Positions 43,137 to 50,456 of a stretch of DNA of 64,000 nt are shown piece after piece (position 1 is the first letter of the stretch; every line of letters starts with the position of its first letter). Source of the DNA: an uncultured Bacilli bacterium (GTDB taxonomy: Bacteria > Bacillota_I > Bacilli_A > RF39 > UBA660); NCBI GenBank assembly GCA_934120715.1, contig CAKOUW010000007.1, positions 8,004-72,003 on the forward strand. The letters are read 5' to 3'. The position numbers were made by a program, and so were the translations under genes. A model generated the notes under the pieces. That model made no database searches. It was given only the letters and a program-made list of their open reading frames with translations, and was not told the DNA's origin.

Positions 43137-43829
43137 ATGAAGAAAATATTAGTGTTAATTATTTTAGGTGTTTACATATTTAATCCTTTATTAGTATTTG
43201 CTGAGAAGAGTAAGACTAATGATCCTATACCTAATGCTGTGGCTGGTATGTTAATAGAGGCTAGTACTGGTAAGGTATTATATGAAAAAAATGTTAATGA
43301 GAAGGTTGCAATTGCATCTATGACAAAGATGGTTGCACAGATATTAATATTAGAAAATATTGAAAGTGGTAAAATTAAATGGGATGATGTAGTAACAGTT
43401 AGTAAAAATGCTGCGGATATGGGTGGTTCTCAGATATACATAAGTGAAGGTGAAAAGATTACTATTAGGGAATTAATGAAAGGTATATCAATGGCTAGTG
43501 GTAATGATGCAACTGTTCAGATGGCTGAGGTTATTAGTGGTAGTGAAGAAAAATTTGTAGAATTAATGAATAAGAAAGTTAGAAGTTTAGGTCTAAAAAA
43601 TACACAATTTAAAAATTGTACTGGACTTGATCAGGATGGACATTATTCAACTGCTTATGATATGACGATGATTGCTAGAGAACTTGTTGTTAATCATCCT
43701 AAAATATTAGAATTTTCATCAATATATGAAGATTATCTTAGAGAAAATACTAAAAATAAATTTTGGCTAGTTAATACAAATAAAGTCGTGTATAAATTTT
43801 ACTATACTAATAATTATAGTAGAACATAA
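43137..43829 (+). pseudogene. dacF: D-alanyl-D-alanine carboxypeptidase (DacF-like), truncated
   Basis: The 230-residue product has a signal peptide and the S11 motifs SxxK (ASMTKM, near 60) and SGN (MASGND, near 118), then LVNTNK, which normally precedes the RFY.G.DGLKTG segment. Instead the frame runs into KVVYKFYYTNN and stops, so the third catalytic motif KTG and the C-terminal domain are missing. The break coincides with the start of a 27-bp repeat found again at 45568. The protein would not be active. The missing 3' part is not found in this window. RBS AGGAGG. Confidence 0.85.
43780..43806 (+). repeat. 27-bp direct repeat, copy 1
   Basis: Exact copy of 45568-45594, starting within the codon run where dacF diverges from its family (core AGTCGTGTATAAATTTTACT). 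Same orientation, 1,788 bases apart. Confidence 0.9.
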
Positions 43830-43837
43830 ACACGACT
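43784..43837 (+). repeat. Long imperfect palindrome at the dacF break
   Basis: A 23-base arm (43784-43806) is mirrored at 43815-43837 with 19 of 23 positions complementary (AGTCGTGT...ACACGACT outermost), around CTAATAAT. It could be a recombinase site or a transposon-end pair; no T run follows, so it is a poor terminator. Confidence 0.75.
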
Positions 43838-43943
43838 AGTTTTGTATTTATATTTTACTATAAAAAGTTTATAAGTTTTTGGATTATTAATTGCATATTT
43901 TTGTTATTGCTTTTCTATACTTAAATAGAAAGCAGGTGATAAC

Positions 43944-44054
43944 ATTAGCGAAAATCTAATTTGTAGAAATGTTCAAATAGATATTATGAAATTCTTTTTG
44001 AAATGTAGTATCCCAAAAATTTTATTAAATAATAAGATCGTTGAATCTATTTAA
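43944..44054 (+). pseudogene. Decayed tiny ORF upstream of the recombinase remnant
   Basis: After AGGTGAT an ATT stands where a start codon is expected; the frame then reads to MKFFLKCSIPKI and a TAA at 44052. The IMKFFLKCSIPKI stretch matches IMMMKFFLKTSVLRI of the tiny ORF in front of the intact recombinase at 52.8 kb. An ATG at 43986 gives only 22 residues. Confidence 0.6.
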
Positions 44055-44077
44055 TTTTAGATAGAGGAGATGAAATT

Positions 44078-44344
44078 ATGCTAGAAAAGACTGCAATTTA
44101 TATTCGTGTTTCAACAGAGGAACAGGCAAGGGATGGTTTTAGTATTCATGCTCAAATGGATAAGTTAACGAAGTATGCTGAAGTAAATGACTGGAAAATT
44201 GTTGATTATTATATAGGTAATGTTAGATATGGGCTTAGAAAAAAGAATAAGTTTGAAGTTCCTGGTAAGGATATAGTTCCTATTGTTGATAGAGAAGTTT
44301 TTTTTAAAGTTCAAAAAAAGTTTGATAGGAAGAGAAGCAAATAG
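44078..44344 (+). pseudogene. Serine recombinase with large internal deletion
   Basis: The 88-residue frame joins the N-terminus of a serine recombinase (IYIRVSTEEQARDGFSIHAQ ... VDYYI) directly to GNVRYGLRKKNKFEV. Compared with the intact relative at 52839, residues about 45-228 are missing without loss of frame, and everything after about residue 270 (zinc ribbon, coiled coil) is gone. Both joined ends carry TTATAT, suggesting deletion through short homology. The nucleophile serine is kept but the catalytic domain is incomplete. RBS GGAGATG. Confidence 0.88.
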
Positions 44345-44391
44345 TTGAGTTTTGCCTTTTGTTATATTAGAATTATGTTAGAGGTGATTTT

Positions 44392-44730
44392 ATGAGTAAC
44401 GCTAAAGACTTTTTAGGAAAGGTAGTTGAAGTACATATGGATAGACCTTTGGCTACGAAGCATCCAAAACATGGATTTATATACATGGTAAATTACGGGT
44501 ATATTCCTAATACTATTTCTGCTGATGGAGAAGAACTTGATGCTTATGTTTTAGGGGTTTTTGAGCCAGTTTCTACATTTACTGGAAAGGTTATTGCGAT
44601 AGTACATAGAACTAATGATGATGACGATAAATTGGTTGTTGTACCTGAAGGAAAAGAATATTCAGATGAGGCAATAAAAGCACTTACAGAGTTTCAGGAA
44701 AGATTCTTTGAATCAGTTATTATTAGATAG
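44392..44730 (+). CDS. Small inorganic pyrophosphatase-family protein
   Basis: The 112-residue protein matches the soluble PPase fold in short form: FLGKVVEVHMDRPLATKHPKHGF, MVNYGYIPNTISADGEELDAYVLG with the DGEELDAY acidic metal site, and TGKVIAIVHRTNDDDDKLVVVPEG. It probably hydrolyses pyrophosphate or a related phosphoanhydride; usual bacterial PPases are about 170 residues. It appears intact although its surroundings are decayed. RBS GAGGTGAT. Confidence 0.85.
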   Translation: MSNAKDFLGKVVEVHMDRPLATKHPKHGFIYMVNYGYIPNTISADGEELDAYVLGVFEPVSTFTGKVIAIVHRTNDDDDKLVVVPEGKEYSDEAIKALTEFQERFFESVIIR

Positions 44731-44853
44731 TTTTAAAAGATTGATTAATATGTAGATGTATAATTTAAAAGAAATAATAATCAGTAGAATAGTTATTAAT
44801 TTTTAAAGTTAGTTTGTTATACTAAAGATAATATGGAAGAAAGATGTGTAGTA

Positions 44854-45420
44854 ATGAAGAAAATAGTTAAAAATTATTATAAAACGACTAGGTTTTTATT
44901 TTTGTATAAAAGTTTTTTATACCGTTTTGTAACTTTTACTACTGATTCTAAAGAACTTCAAGACCAGATAATAGTAAATGCTTTAAATATGAAAAATCGA
45001 AAAAAAAGAATAACCTATATTTATGATTCTGCTTGTAAAATTATAGATGATTATAATGCCGATGAAAATATATGTGGATTTAAAAATTGCTAGTGTTATC
45101 TTAATCGAAATACCAAGTATAAATATTGTTGTTGCAGATTATGCAAATATAAATCTGATATAGGTTGTCCAACTAGTAATTTGGCTTGTAAATTATTTAA
45201 CTGTTCAGAGGTGTGTTCAAGGAGAAAAGTAATAAAATACGAAGATTTAAAAATATTAAAAATTTTAAGTATAAGACAAAGATTTGTTGTTAAATCTGAT
45301 TATTTTTCATTAAGAGAAGATGTTTTAAAGGATTTATATTGTTATACTTTGACTTTTGCTATTATAAGAATAATATTACGTTTATTTAAGAATATAATAG
45401 TCCGTAATAAAAGAATATGA
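44854..45420 (+). pseudogene. Cys-rich conserved protein split by an in-frame TAG
   Basis: One frame runs from ATG 44854 (or 44833) to TGA 45418-45420, interrupted only by TAG at 45091. The first part (YKTTRFLFLYKSFLYRFVTF ... ICGFKN) and second part (YKYCCCRLCKYKSDIGCP, SNLACKLFNCSEVCSRRK, KYEDLKILKILSIRQRF, SDYFSLREDVLKDLY) read as one protein of about 188 residues with at least nine cysteines that could bind metal. I have no function for the family. The second half retains protein-like sequence throughout, so the stop is probably recent. Confidence 0.65.
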
Positions 45421-45566
45421 ATAATATATAATTTACTTATAAGATTAGTTTGCAATATAACTAATTTTTTTCTATATATATTTAAATTTGAACTGAAAAG
45501 TGATTATGGTGTAAGTTTTGGAAACATTGTTAAGCTTTGAACTTTTTTCTTGTAATATTAACATAC

Positions 45567-45826
45567 GATAAAGTCGTGTATAAATTTTACTATAATGGCA
45601 ACTGTTTTATTACTAATAAAAGAATTTATCGTGGTAACAATGATGGTGTTGTAGATATAAAATTATAAAAGGTGATAATCATTATCTTTTATCACATGCA
45701 TTTAAAGATAAATATTTATATCAATGGTTTGAAAGAATGTGAAAGGGCATTAGTCTAATGAGAGTAGTAAGTATAGATGATCTTGTTGTAACAAATTATT
45801 ATTATAAGGATGAGATGGAGGTATGA
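45567..45826 (+). pseudogene. Decayed gene beginning at the second 27-bp repeat
   Basis: In the 561-base gap before the C39-like gene, protein-like sequence appears in two frames: DKVVYKFYYNGNCFITNKRIYRG...DIKL (45567-45668), then after a frame change HYLLSHAFKDKYLYQWFERM, a TGA, and RVVSIDDLVVTNYYYKDEMEV to a TGA at 45824. No start and no known family. The rest of the gap (45421-45566 and 45827-45981) shows only AT-rich DNA with a possible promoter near 45955. Confidence 0.5.
45568..45594 (+). repeat. 27-bp direct repeat, copy 2
   Basis: Exact copy of 43780-43806 in the same orientation; unlike copy 1 it is not followed by the mirrored arm. Confidence 0.9.
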
Positions 45827-45981
45827 CTTTACATGATATAATAGTTAATTTAGGGTTAAGCAGGCTTTTTATTAGAAGCTGTTGATGTTGGTAATATAGA
45901 TAGTAGAGAGTCATCTATTTACAAATAAGTGGTTTTATATTATTATTTAAATATAATAGTCTAGGATTAGGATGTGTAGTT

Positions 45982-47259
45982 GTGAAAAAGGTATGCTGTA
46001 TCATATTAATAGTTTTTTTAGTATTAGTTGGCGGTGGCGTGTGCATAGGTTATATAAATTACCAGCATGAGGAAGAGTATTTTCAAAATACAAAGAAACA
46101 ATATTATCAACTTTTTGATAAAGAAAATGTTCCTGTTGAAGATTTGACATTATCAAAAATAGTAAATTTAGAGAAAAATATTAAAGGAATTAAGAGACAT
46201 AAAGAGGAAAAGCAAAAGTTATCTAATGATATAAGAGAATTAAAATCTTATTATGTATTAAAACGTGAAATAGACGAAGTTTATCCGGATAAGATATTAA
46301 ATTCAACTGTAGATTCTAATAAGATAAATGAATTGAATCAGAAGTTTGATAAACTTATAGATCAATATAAGAATTATTTAAAAGATGATTTAGATGGAAT
46401 AAATGAACAGAAAAAATATATAGATAGTGTTGAGTTAGAGGTAGCTGCATTATTTACTGATGCAGAAAAGACTAATTTAAAAGAAGGTATTACTAAAGAA
46501 CAAGTTGAAGGTATTAGACAAAAAGTTGCTTCGTTGAAGCAACATGACTTAGTTGAGAGTAAGAATGTTGAATTGGATACGGCTATAAGTATTATTGATA
46601 AACGTATAGAGGAAGAAAGAATAAAAAGAGAAGAAGCAGCAAAAAAAGCGGCAGAAGAAAAAAGAAAAAGACAGGAAGAAATACGAAATGCTTGGGTAAT
46701 ATTAAATGTTCCATATATTAGTCAAAATCATAATAATGTGGAAAATGGTTGTGAGGCAGCGTCATTATTAATGGCTTTACAATATAAGGGTTATTTAAAT
46801 AGTATGACATTATATCAATATGCAACTGATATGCCAAAGAGTCCTAATAATAATGCTCAAGAGGGTTTTACTCATGATATTTTTACTAGGATTCCAAATG
46901 ATGTACCACATTGGATAGCTCCAGAACCTTTAGCAAGGTTTGGTAGAACTTCTTCAGGAAACCAAAATGTAGTTAATATAACAGGGGCTTCTTTAGATGA
47001 TTTAGATCGTGAATTAGATCAAGGCAATCCGGTTATAATTTATTTAACTGCTATGTTTAAGTCGCCAGCTAATTGGATAGAAGGAGCTCCACTAAATTTA
47101 CATGTTCAATTATTAGCTGGTTATAACAAAATAACAAATGAGCATTTAATAGTTGACCCATGGACTTATGCATCTGGTAGAACAAAATGGACTGTGTCAA
47201 GACAAACAGTTGAAAATATATATAACGCTCTTGGAAAGCAGAGTGTAGTTATAAGATAA
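45982..47259 (+). CDS. Secreted coiled-coil protein with C39-like peptidase domain
   Basis: The 425-residue protein has a signal or anchor helix (about 4-25), a Lys/Glu/Asp-rich coiled coil to about 235, and a C-terminal papain-fold domain of the C39_2 type: VPYISQNHNNVENGCEAASLLMAL with the catalytic Cys, LNLHVQLLAGYN with the His, and VDPW. It probably acts outside the cell as a cysteine protease or amidase; the target is unknown. GTG start with weak RBS. It shares the TAATG junction with the next gene. Confidence 0.8.
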   Translation: MKKVCCIILIVFLVLVGGGVCIGYINYQHEEEYFQNTKKQYYQLFDKENVPVEDLTLSKIVNLEKNIKGIKRHKEEKQKLSNDIRELKSYYVLKREIDEVYPDKILNSTVDSNKINELNQKFDKLIDQYKNYLKDDLDGINEQKKYIDSVELEVAALFTDAEKTNLKEGITKEQVEGIRQKVASLKQHDLVESKNVELDTAISIIDKRIEEERIKREEAAKKAAEEKRKRQEEIRNAWVILNVPYISQNHNNVENGCEAASLLMALQYKGYLNSMTLYQYATDMPKSPNNNAQEGFTHDIFTRIPNDVPHWIAPEPLARFGRTSSGNQNVVNITGASLDDLDRELDQGNPVIIYLTAMFKSPANWIEGAPLNLHVQLLAGYNKITNEHLIVDPWTYASGRTKWTVSRQTVENIYNALGKQSVVIR

Positions 47260-47513
47260 TGAATATTTATTTAATATTAATTAATATATTGGGATTTTTT
47301 TTAATCCTTATTGATAAAATAAAAGCCCGTAAAAAGGAATGGCGAATAAGAGAAAATAGTTTAATATTTTTAGCAATAATAGGGGCAGGTCCAGGTGAAT
47401 TAATTTCAATGTTAATGTTTCACCACAAAACAAAAAAGAATAAATTTATTATTCTTATTCCAATAATTATAATAGTTCAAATTATTATCTATCTAAATGT
47501 AAATGATCGGTAA
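47259..47513 (+). CDS. DUF1294-family small membrane protein
   Basis: The 84-residue protein has two to three hydrophobic helices and the DUF1294 signature: DKIKARKKEWRIRENSLIFLAIIGAGPGELISMLMFHHKTKK. Function unknown. Its ATG overlaps the preceding stop by one base (TAATG), implying coupling to the C39-like gene. Confidence 0.85.
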   Translation: MNIYLILINILGFFLILIDKIKARKKEWRIRENSLIFLAIIGAGPGELISMLMFHHKTKKNKFIILIPIIIIVQIIIYLNVNDR

Positions 47514-47514
47514 A

Positions 47515-47547
47515 GAAAAAAAGAAGCATAGGCTTCTTATTTTTTTG
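47515..47547. terminator. Bidirectional terminator
   Basis: AAGAAGC and GCTTCTT pair across ATAG with A-rich 5' and T-rich 3' flanks, between the convergent DUF1294 and SPFH genes. Confidence 0.85.
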
Positions 47548-48421
47548 GACGTTCTATCATTTCATTTATTGTTGTACCAATAGTTGCTAGGTTTTGTAAT
47601 TCGCTAGGAACAATAATTTTAGTGGCATTTCCGTTAGCCACTTGTACCATGGCATCGTAGCTTTTAAGTTTTAATACTGCTTCATCAGGCTCAGCTGACT
47701 TTAGTAGTTTTAGTGCATCTGCTTTAGCTTCAGCTAATTTAAGTATAGCTTGAGCTTCACCTTCAGCTTCTTTAATATGTGTTTCTCTTTTGGCATCTGC
47801 TCTTAAGATAGCACTTTCTTTTTCACCTTCAGCAATTAATATGGCAGCTTTCTTTTCACCTTCAGCTTGAAGAATTTTTTCACGTCTTTCACGTTCTGCA
47901 CGCATTTGTTTTTCCATGGCTTCTTGAATATCTCTTGGTGGAATTATGTTCTTTACTTCAACTCTATTTACTTTGATACCCCATGGATCTGTTGCTTCAT
48001 CTAGAATAGCACGCATTTTTGAATTGATAATATCACGACTTGTTAGTGTTTGATCAAGTTCAAGCTCTCCAATGATATTACGTAGAGTAGTTGCGGTTAA
48101 GTTTTCAATAGCATTTACGGGATTTTCAACTCCATATGTATAAAGTTTTGGATCTGTTATTTGAAAATAAACTACCGTGTCTATTTGCATTGTAACATTA
48201 TCTTTTGTTATAACAGGCTGTGGTGCAAAGTCTTTTACAATTTCCTTTAGGCTAACGTCGTTAGCAACTCTATCAATAAATGGAATTACATAGTGAACTC
48301 CAGTTTGAAGTGTTGCATGATAACTTCCTAATCTTTCTGTTACTTTTGATCTTGATTGTGGAATGATTTTGATTCCAGCTACTATGATTATTAAAATTAT
48401 TATTAGAATAATCCATATCAT
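47537..48421 (-). CDS. SPFH/band-7 membrane protein (stomatin/QmcA-like)
   Basis: The 294-residue protein has an N-terminal membrane helix (about 1-17), an SPFH domain (SRSKVTERLGSYHATLQTGVHYVIPFID, VVYFQITDP, YGVENPVNAIENLTATTLRNIIGELELDQ), and an Ala/Glu-rich helical stretch (about 180-245) for oligomerisation. Such proteins form microdomain scaffolds. It directly follows the NfeD-like gene, the usual partner, and starts one base after it. Confidence 0.93.
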   Translation of the reverse strand: MIWIILIIILIIIVAGIKIIPQSRSKVTERLGSYHATLQTGVHYVIPFIDRVANDVSLKEIVKDFAPQPVITKDNVTMQIDTVVYFQITDPKLYTYGVENPVNAIENLTATTLRNIIGELELDQTLTSRDIINSKMRAILDEATDPWGIKVNRVEVKNIIPPRDIQEAMEKQMRAERERREKILQAEGEKKAAILIAEGEKESAILRADAKRETHIKEAEGEAQAILKLAEAKADALKLLKSAEPDEAVLKLKSYDAMVQVANGNATKIIVPSELQNLATIGTTINEMIERPKK

Positions 48422-48422
48422 A

Positions 48423-48857
48423 TTAATTTTCCTCCTTTATTTTTTTTACTTTGAGTTTTACACCATTTATGGATAAAATTTTCACTTCATCATTAATATC
48501 TATTTCTTCATCAGCTATAGCAGTCCATTTTTTACCATCAACTTTTACTTCACCTGGTTCTAATGGCTTTATATTTTCTGTTACTATACCAATTTGACCT
48601 ATTACTCTATCTAGATTTGTTGGAACCATTTCTTTATCTTTAATTTTGTTAACAGCTTTCTTTGTAAATAGTAATGTGATAAGACTAATGACTATGAATA
48701 CTAAAATTTGTAATCCAATATTTTCTGTACATAGACTTACAAAGAATGATACTAGTGCTCCAATCGCAAACCATATAGTTACTAGGTTTATAGTAAATAT
48801 TTCAATTAATGTTAAAACTATAAAACTAACCATCCAAATAAATGACATATAACTCAC
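48423..48857 (-). CDS. NfeD-like membrane protein
   Basis: The 144-residue protein has three or four N-terminal helices (to about 70) and a C-terminal OB-fold (GQIGIVTENIKPLEPGEVKVDGKKWTA, INDEVKILSINGVKLKVK) typical of short NfeD. It interacts with SPFH proteins and is encoded immediately upstream of one. AGGAAGTGAG precedes the start on the minus strand. Confidence 0.92.
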   Translation of the reverse strand: MSYMSFIWMVSFIVLTLIEIFTINLVTIWFAIGALVSFFVSLCTENIGLQILVFIVISLITLLFTKKAVNKIKDKEMVPTNLDRVIGQIGIVTENIKPLEPGEVKVDGKKWTAIADEEIDINDEVKILSINGVKLKVKKIKEEN

Positions 48858-48935
48858 TTCCTAAAATAATTATACTATAAAATAATATGGTATACTACAA
48901 AAATTAAGACCTTAATTATCTTTTTTAACTAATGT

Positions 48936-48964
48936 TTGACAAAGTATTTAATTTAATTTAAAAT
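48936..48964 (+). promoter_or_regulatory. Sigma-A promoter of the trpS leader
   Basis: TTGACA (48936-48941) and TAAAAT (48959-48964) with a 17-base spacer, about 45 bases before the T-box begins. Confidence 0.8.
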
Positions 48965-49009
48965 TATCTTGTAAATTGTTGATTCAGGATAGTAGATAGT
49001 TTTAGTATT

Positions 49010-49210
49010 TAAAAGAGAACAGTTGGTTGGTGTGAAGCTGTAATACAAATTATTGAATGGGCTGATGAAAGACTACCGAAATAATAGTAGGCTAGTACGG
49101 AGTTTCTCTTCGTTATTAAAGGAACATGTATGATGGTACATGGCTTATTATGTTAGGTGGCATTAGTAAGACTTAAATCTTATCCTATATATTAGGGTAA
49201 GATTTTTTTT
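49010..49210 (+). promoter_or_regulatory. Tryptophan T-box leader with intrinsic terminator
   Basis: Stem I elements occur in order: AAAAGAGAA, GGTTGGTG at 49024, GAA-TGG-GCTGATGAAAG with TGG (49058-49060) in specifier position, AGTAGGCTAGTACGG and TTCTCTTCGTTAT. The T-box core is reduced to TTAGGTGGCA (49153-49162); TGGC can pair with the GCCA end of tRNA-Trp. The terminator AAATCTTATCC/GGGTAAGATTT with eight T residues occupies 49175-49210. Uncharged tRNA-Trp should favour read-through into trpS. The TGG specifier, TGGC and the downstream gene all agree on tryptophan. Confidence 0.88.
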
Positions 49211-49222
49211 AGGAGTGATATT

Positions 49223-49255
49223 ATGTTAGATTTTCGATGGTGGTTTTACTTATAA
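49223..49255 (+). CDS. Ten-codon Trp-Trp leader ORF upstream of trpS
   Basis: ATG 49223 follows AGGAGTG and encodes MLDFRWWFYL before TAA. It lies between the T-box terminator and trpS, within the read-through transcript. Tandem TGG codons and aromatic neighbours resemble attenuator leader peptides of trp operons. Ribosome stalling at these codons could adjust trpS translation, an inference from composition and position. Its 33 bases could also be chance. Confidence 0.5.
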   Translation: MLDFRWWFYL

Positions 49256-49300
49256 TTTAGTTATTATATAAAATAGAATAAGAAATAGGAGATGGAATTT

Positions 49301-50350
49301 ATGGAAAATAAAAAAATAATATTAACGGGTGAGAGACCAACTGGTCCATTACATATAGGTCATTATGTTGGATCTTTAAGAAGCAGAGTTAAAATTCAAA
49401 ATAGTGGTGATTATGATGAAATGTATTTATTCGCTGCTGATGCTCAAGCATTGACTGATAATTTTGATAATCCTAAGAAAGTTAGAGATAATATTTTTGA
49501 GGTGGCTTTAGATAATTTAGCTTGCGGTATTGATCCAAATAAGGTTAGTTATTTTATTCAATCTGAAGTATCAGAGTTAACTGAACTTACATTTTATTAT
49601 ATGAATTTAGTAACTGTAGCTAGACTTCATCGTAATCCAACAGTTAAAGAGGAAATTAAATTACGTGGTTTTGAAGAAAGTATACCAGCTGGCTTTTTTA
49701 CCTATCCAGTTAGTCAAACGGCTGATATTACAGCTTTTAAAGCTACAATTATACCAGTCGGTGATGACCAATTACCAATGATTGAACAGGCTAGAGAAAT
49801 AGTGAGAAAGTTTAATTCTATTTATGGGGAAACATTAGTGGAACCAGAGGCACTACTACCTGAAACTGCTAATGAAAAGAGATTAGTTGGTACTGATGGT
49901 AATGCTAAAATGAGTAAGTCTTTAGGTAATTGTATTTATTTAAAAGATAGTCCTGAGGAAATAAAGAAGAAAGTTTTTGGTATGTATACTGATCCTAATC
50001 ATATACGTGTTGATGATCCTGGTAAAGTAGAAGGTAATGTTGTATTTACTTATCTTGATGTTTTCTGTAAAGAAGATTCATTTGAAAAATATTTACCTGA
50101 ATATAAAAATCTTGATGAGTTAAAAGCTCATTATAGACGTGGCGGTTTAGGTGATATGAAAATTAAAAAGTTCTTGAATGATGTTTTACAAGAAGAATTA
50201 GCTCCAATACGTAAGAAAAGAGAGGAATTAGAGAAAAATCCAGAATATGTTTATAAAGTTTTAAAAGAGGGAACAGAAAAGGCTAGAAAGAAAGCTAGGG
50301 AGACTTTAAAAGAAGTAAAAAAAGCAATGATGCTTAATTATTTTGATTAG
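49301..50350 (+). CDS. trpS: Tryptophanyl-tRNA synthetase
   Basis: Class I synthetase, 349 aa, charging tRNA-Trp. The HIGH motif appears as GPLHIGHYVG, KMSKS as AKMSKSLGN (near 205), and FAADAQALTDN and PVGDDQLPMIEQAREI are typical TrpRS segments. ATG 49301 follows AGGAGATGG; an upstream TTG is not needed. Expression is expected to be controlled by the T-box leader. Confidence 0.97.
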   Translation: MENKKIILTGERPTGPLHIGHYVGSLRSRVKIQNSGDYDEMYLFAADAQALTDNFDNPKKVRDNIFEVALDNLACGIDPNKVSYFIQSEVSELTELTFYYMNLVTVARLHRNPTVKEEIKLRGFEESIPAGFFTYPVSQTADITAFKATIIPVGDDQLPMIEQAREIVRKFNSIYGETLVEPEALLPETANEKRLVGTDGNAKMSKSLGNCIYLKDSPEEIKKKVFGMYTDPNHIRVDDPGKVEGNVVFTYLDVFCKEDSFEKYLPEYKNLDELKAHYRRGGLGDMKIKKFLNDVLQEELAPIRKKREELEKNPEYVYKVLKEGTEKARKKARETLKEVKKAMMLNYFD

Positions 50351-50413
50351 AATTGTTATTTATGGTATTATGGTTTTAGGTGTATAATCTACAACTAAAA
50401 CTAGTAGTTAGTT

Positions 50414-50440
50414 TAGAATAGGTTAATACTATTCTTTTCT
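50414..50440 (+). terminator. Terminator after trpS
   Basis: AGAATAG and CTATTCT pair across GTTAATA, followed by TTTCTTTT; weak but positioned in the trpS-YfhO-like gap. A TATAAT at 50383 upstream may be a separate promoter. Confidence 0.5.
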
Positions 50441-50456
50441 TTTGGAGGTAAATAGT

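Noticed and set aside
43784..43837. dacF transcription terminator
   Set aside because: The palindrome is not followed by a T run and its left arm recurs at 45568, so a recombination-related origin is more likely.
44854..45420. TAG read as an amino acid
   Set aside because: No sign of recoding elsewhere; TAG is the normal stop of many genes here (e.g. ftsY, recombinase at 54239).
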